A DNA stretch of 64,000 nucleotides, taken from positions 20,154-84,153 of the forward strand of contig CAJLPX010000007.1 of the NCBI GenBank assembly GCA_905208635.1, in the 5' to 3' direction. Made by a program: the position numbers and the translations under genes. Positions 63,776 to 64,000 of this stretch are shown one piece after another; position 1 is the stretch's first letter; every line of letters starts with the position of its first letter. The stretch is from an uncultured Collinsella sp. (GTDB taxonomy: Bacteria; Actinomycetota; Coriobacteriia; Coriobacteriales; Coriobacteriaceae). The notes under the pieces were generated by a model, which was given only the letters and a program-made list of their open reading frames with translations, searched no databases and was not told the DNA's origin.

Positions 63776-64000
63776 CGGGATCAAGGTCGCTTTATGCGAA
63801 CTTGATCGCCACTTATATGGCACATTGATGGCAATTGCTTCGTACGTGCATACCGGGAGCCTGTACACCTCTGGCAAGGCGTAACACACTAGACTTTGTT
63901 CCAAAGTCCGTGTGCCAAGGGGGCAGGCCCCTTAGAATTCCTGTGGAGTGTGTACGCACGTACGCAGGAAAACGGCAAAATTTCGCTATATCAGGGCGTT
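63776..64000. other. Non-coding tail of the window
   Basis: No supported gene. Contains a 12-bp hairpin with one mismatch (63779-63807, GATCAAGGTCGC/GCGAACTTGATC) and small dyads (GACTTTG/CAAAGTC near 63893; AGGGG/CCCCT near 63918). Short open frames on both strands lack ribosome sites and recognisable composition. Confidence 0.5.

Noticed and set aside
63600..63884. 94-codon plus-strand frame and 93-codon minus-strand frame (63623-63904) in the right-hand tail
   Set aside because: Both cross terminator hairpins, lack ribosome sites and show no domain-like composition.

Overview
The window looks like chromosome of a gut-type member of the Coriobacteriia, most likely Collinsella or a close relative. 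This is an inference from high GC, the actinobacterial gene order alaS-ruvX-mltG-(yqeG)-aroK-aroB-pepP-efp-asp23-nusB-xseB-tlyA-nadK-recN, an ileS T-box, and a sigma-B/F-type regulatory module next to a fermentative PTS lifestyle. No 16S sequence is present to confirm it.

The first kilobase is the 3' end of a MacB/FtsX-type ABC permease. From about 1.3 to 23.7 kb lies a compact anaerobic cobalamin island, noticeably richer in GCG/CGC codons than its surroundings. Seventeen genes run on the minus strand (cbiF-cbiD-cbiL-cbiG-cbiH-cbiET-cbiA-cobT-cobU-cobS-[CobU-like/CobC fusion]-cbiB-cobD-cbiP-cobO-cbiC-cbiJ). Nearly all are joined by 1-13 nt overlaps, so translational coupling is likely. They cover corrin ring formation after cobalt insertion, amidation, adenosylation and nucleotide-loop assembly. 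A divergent plus-strand operon follows a good sigma-70 promoter and a cobalamin riboswitch. It encodes an exported Tat/lipoprotein CbiK-type chelatase, a small lipoprotein, a substrate-binding lipoprotein that shares a domain with that small lipoprotein, a BtuC/FecCD permease and an ATPase with N- and C-terminal extensions. The island is bracketed by remnants of an IS21-type transposase (left) and an IS3-type transposase (right), which suggests it was acquired by transfer.

From 23.8 to 27.7 kb come a TetR regulator, a flippase-like membrane protein, two identical tRNA-Glu(CTC) genes and the CCA-adding enzyme. From 27.9 to 35.8 kb is a fructose-type PTS locus: two 1-phosphofructokinase paralogues, ptsI, ptsH, a IIB-IIC-IIA permease, and a divergent RpiR-type regulator. 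The 527-base gap between ptsH and the permease holds two very long hairpins.

From 35.9 to 49 kb is the housekeeping block recN-nadK-tlyA-xseB-nusB-asp23-efp-pepP-aroB-like-aroK-yqeG-mltG-ruvX-alaS. The aroB-position gene has lost the dehydroquinate-synthase active-site motifs. From 49 to 58.9 kb are a small two-helix membrane protein, an AI-2E-family exporter, a sigma-B/F-type factor with a degenerate RsbW-like partner and a DUF948 protein, rarA, dgt, a type-IV prepilin-peptidase-like protein, a processive GT2 glycosyltransferase, rluD and lspA. Then come a 99-nt hairpin element and ileS under an Ile-specific T-box. On the plus strand follow an iron-containing alcohol/glycerol dehydrogenase and a 440-base non-coding tail with several terminators. 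No CRISPR array, prophage, rRNA or complete insertion sequence was seen.
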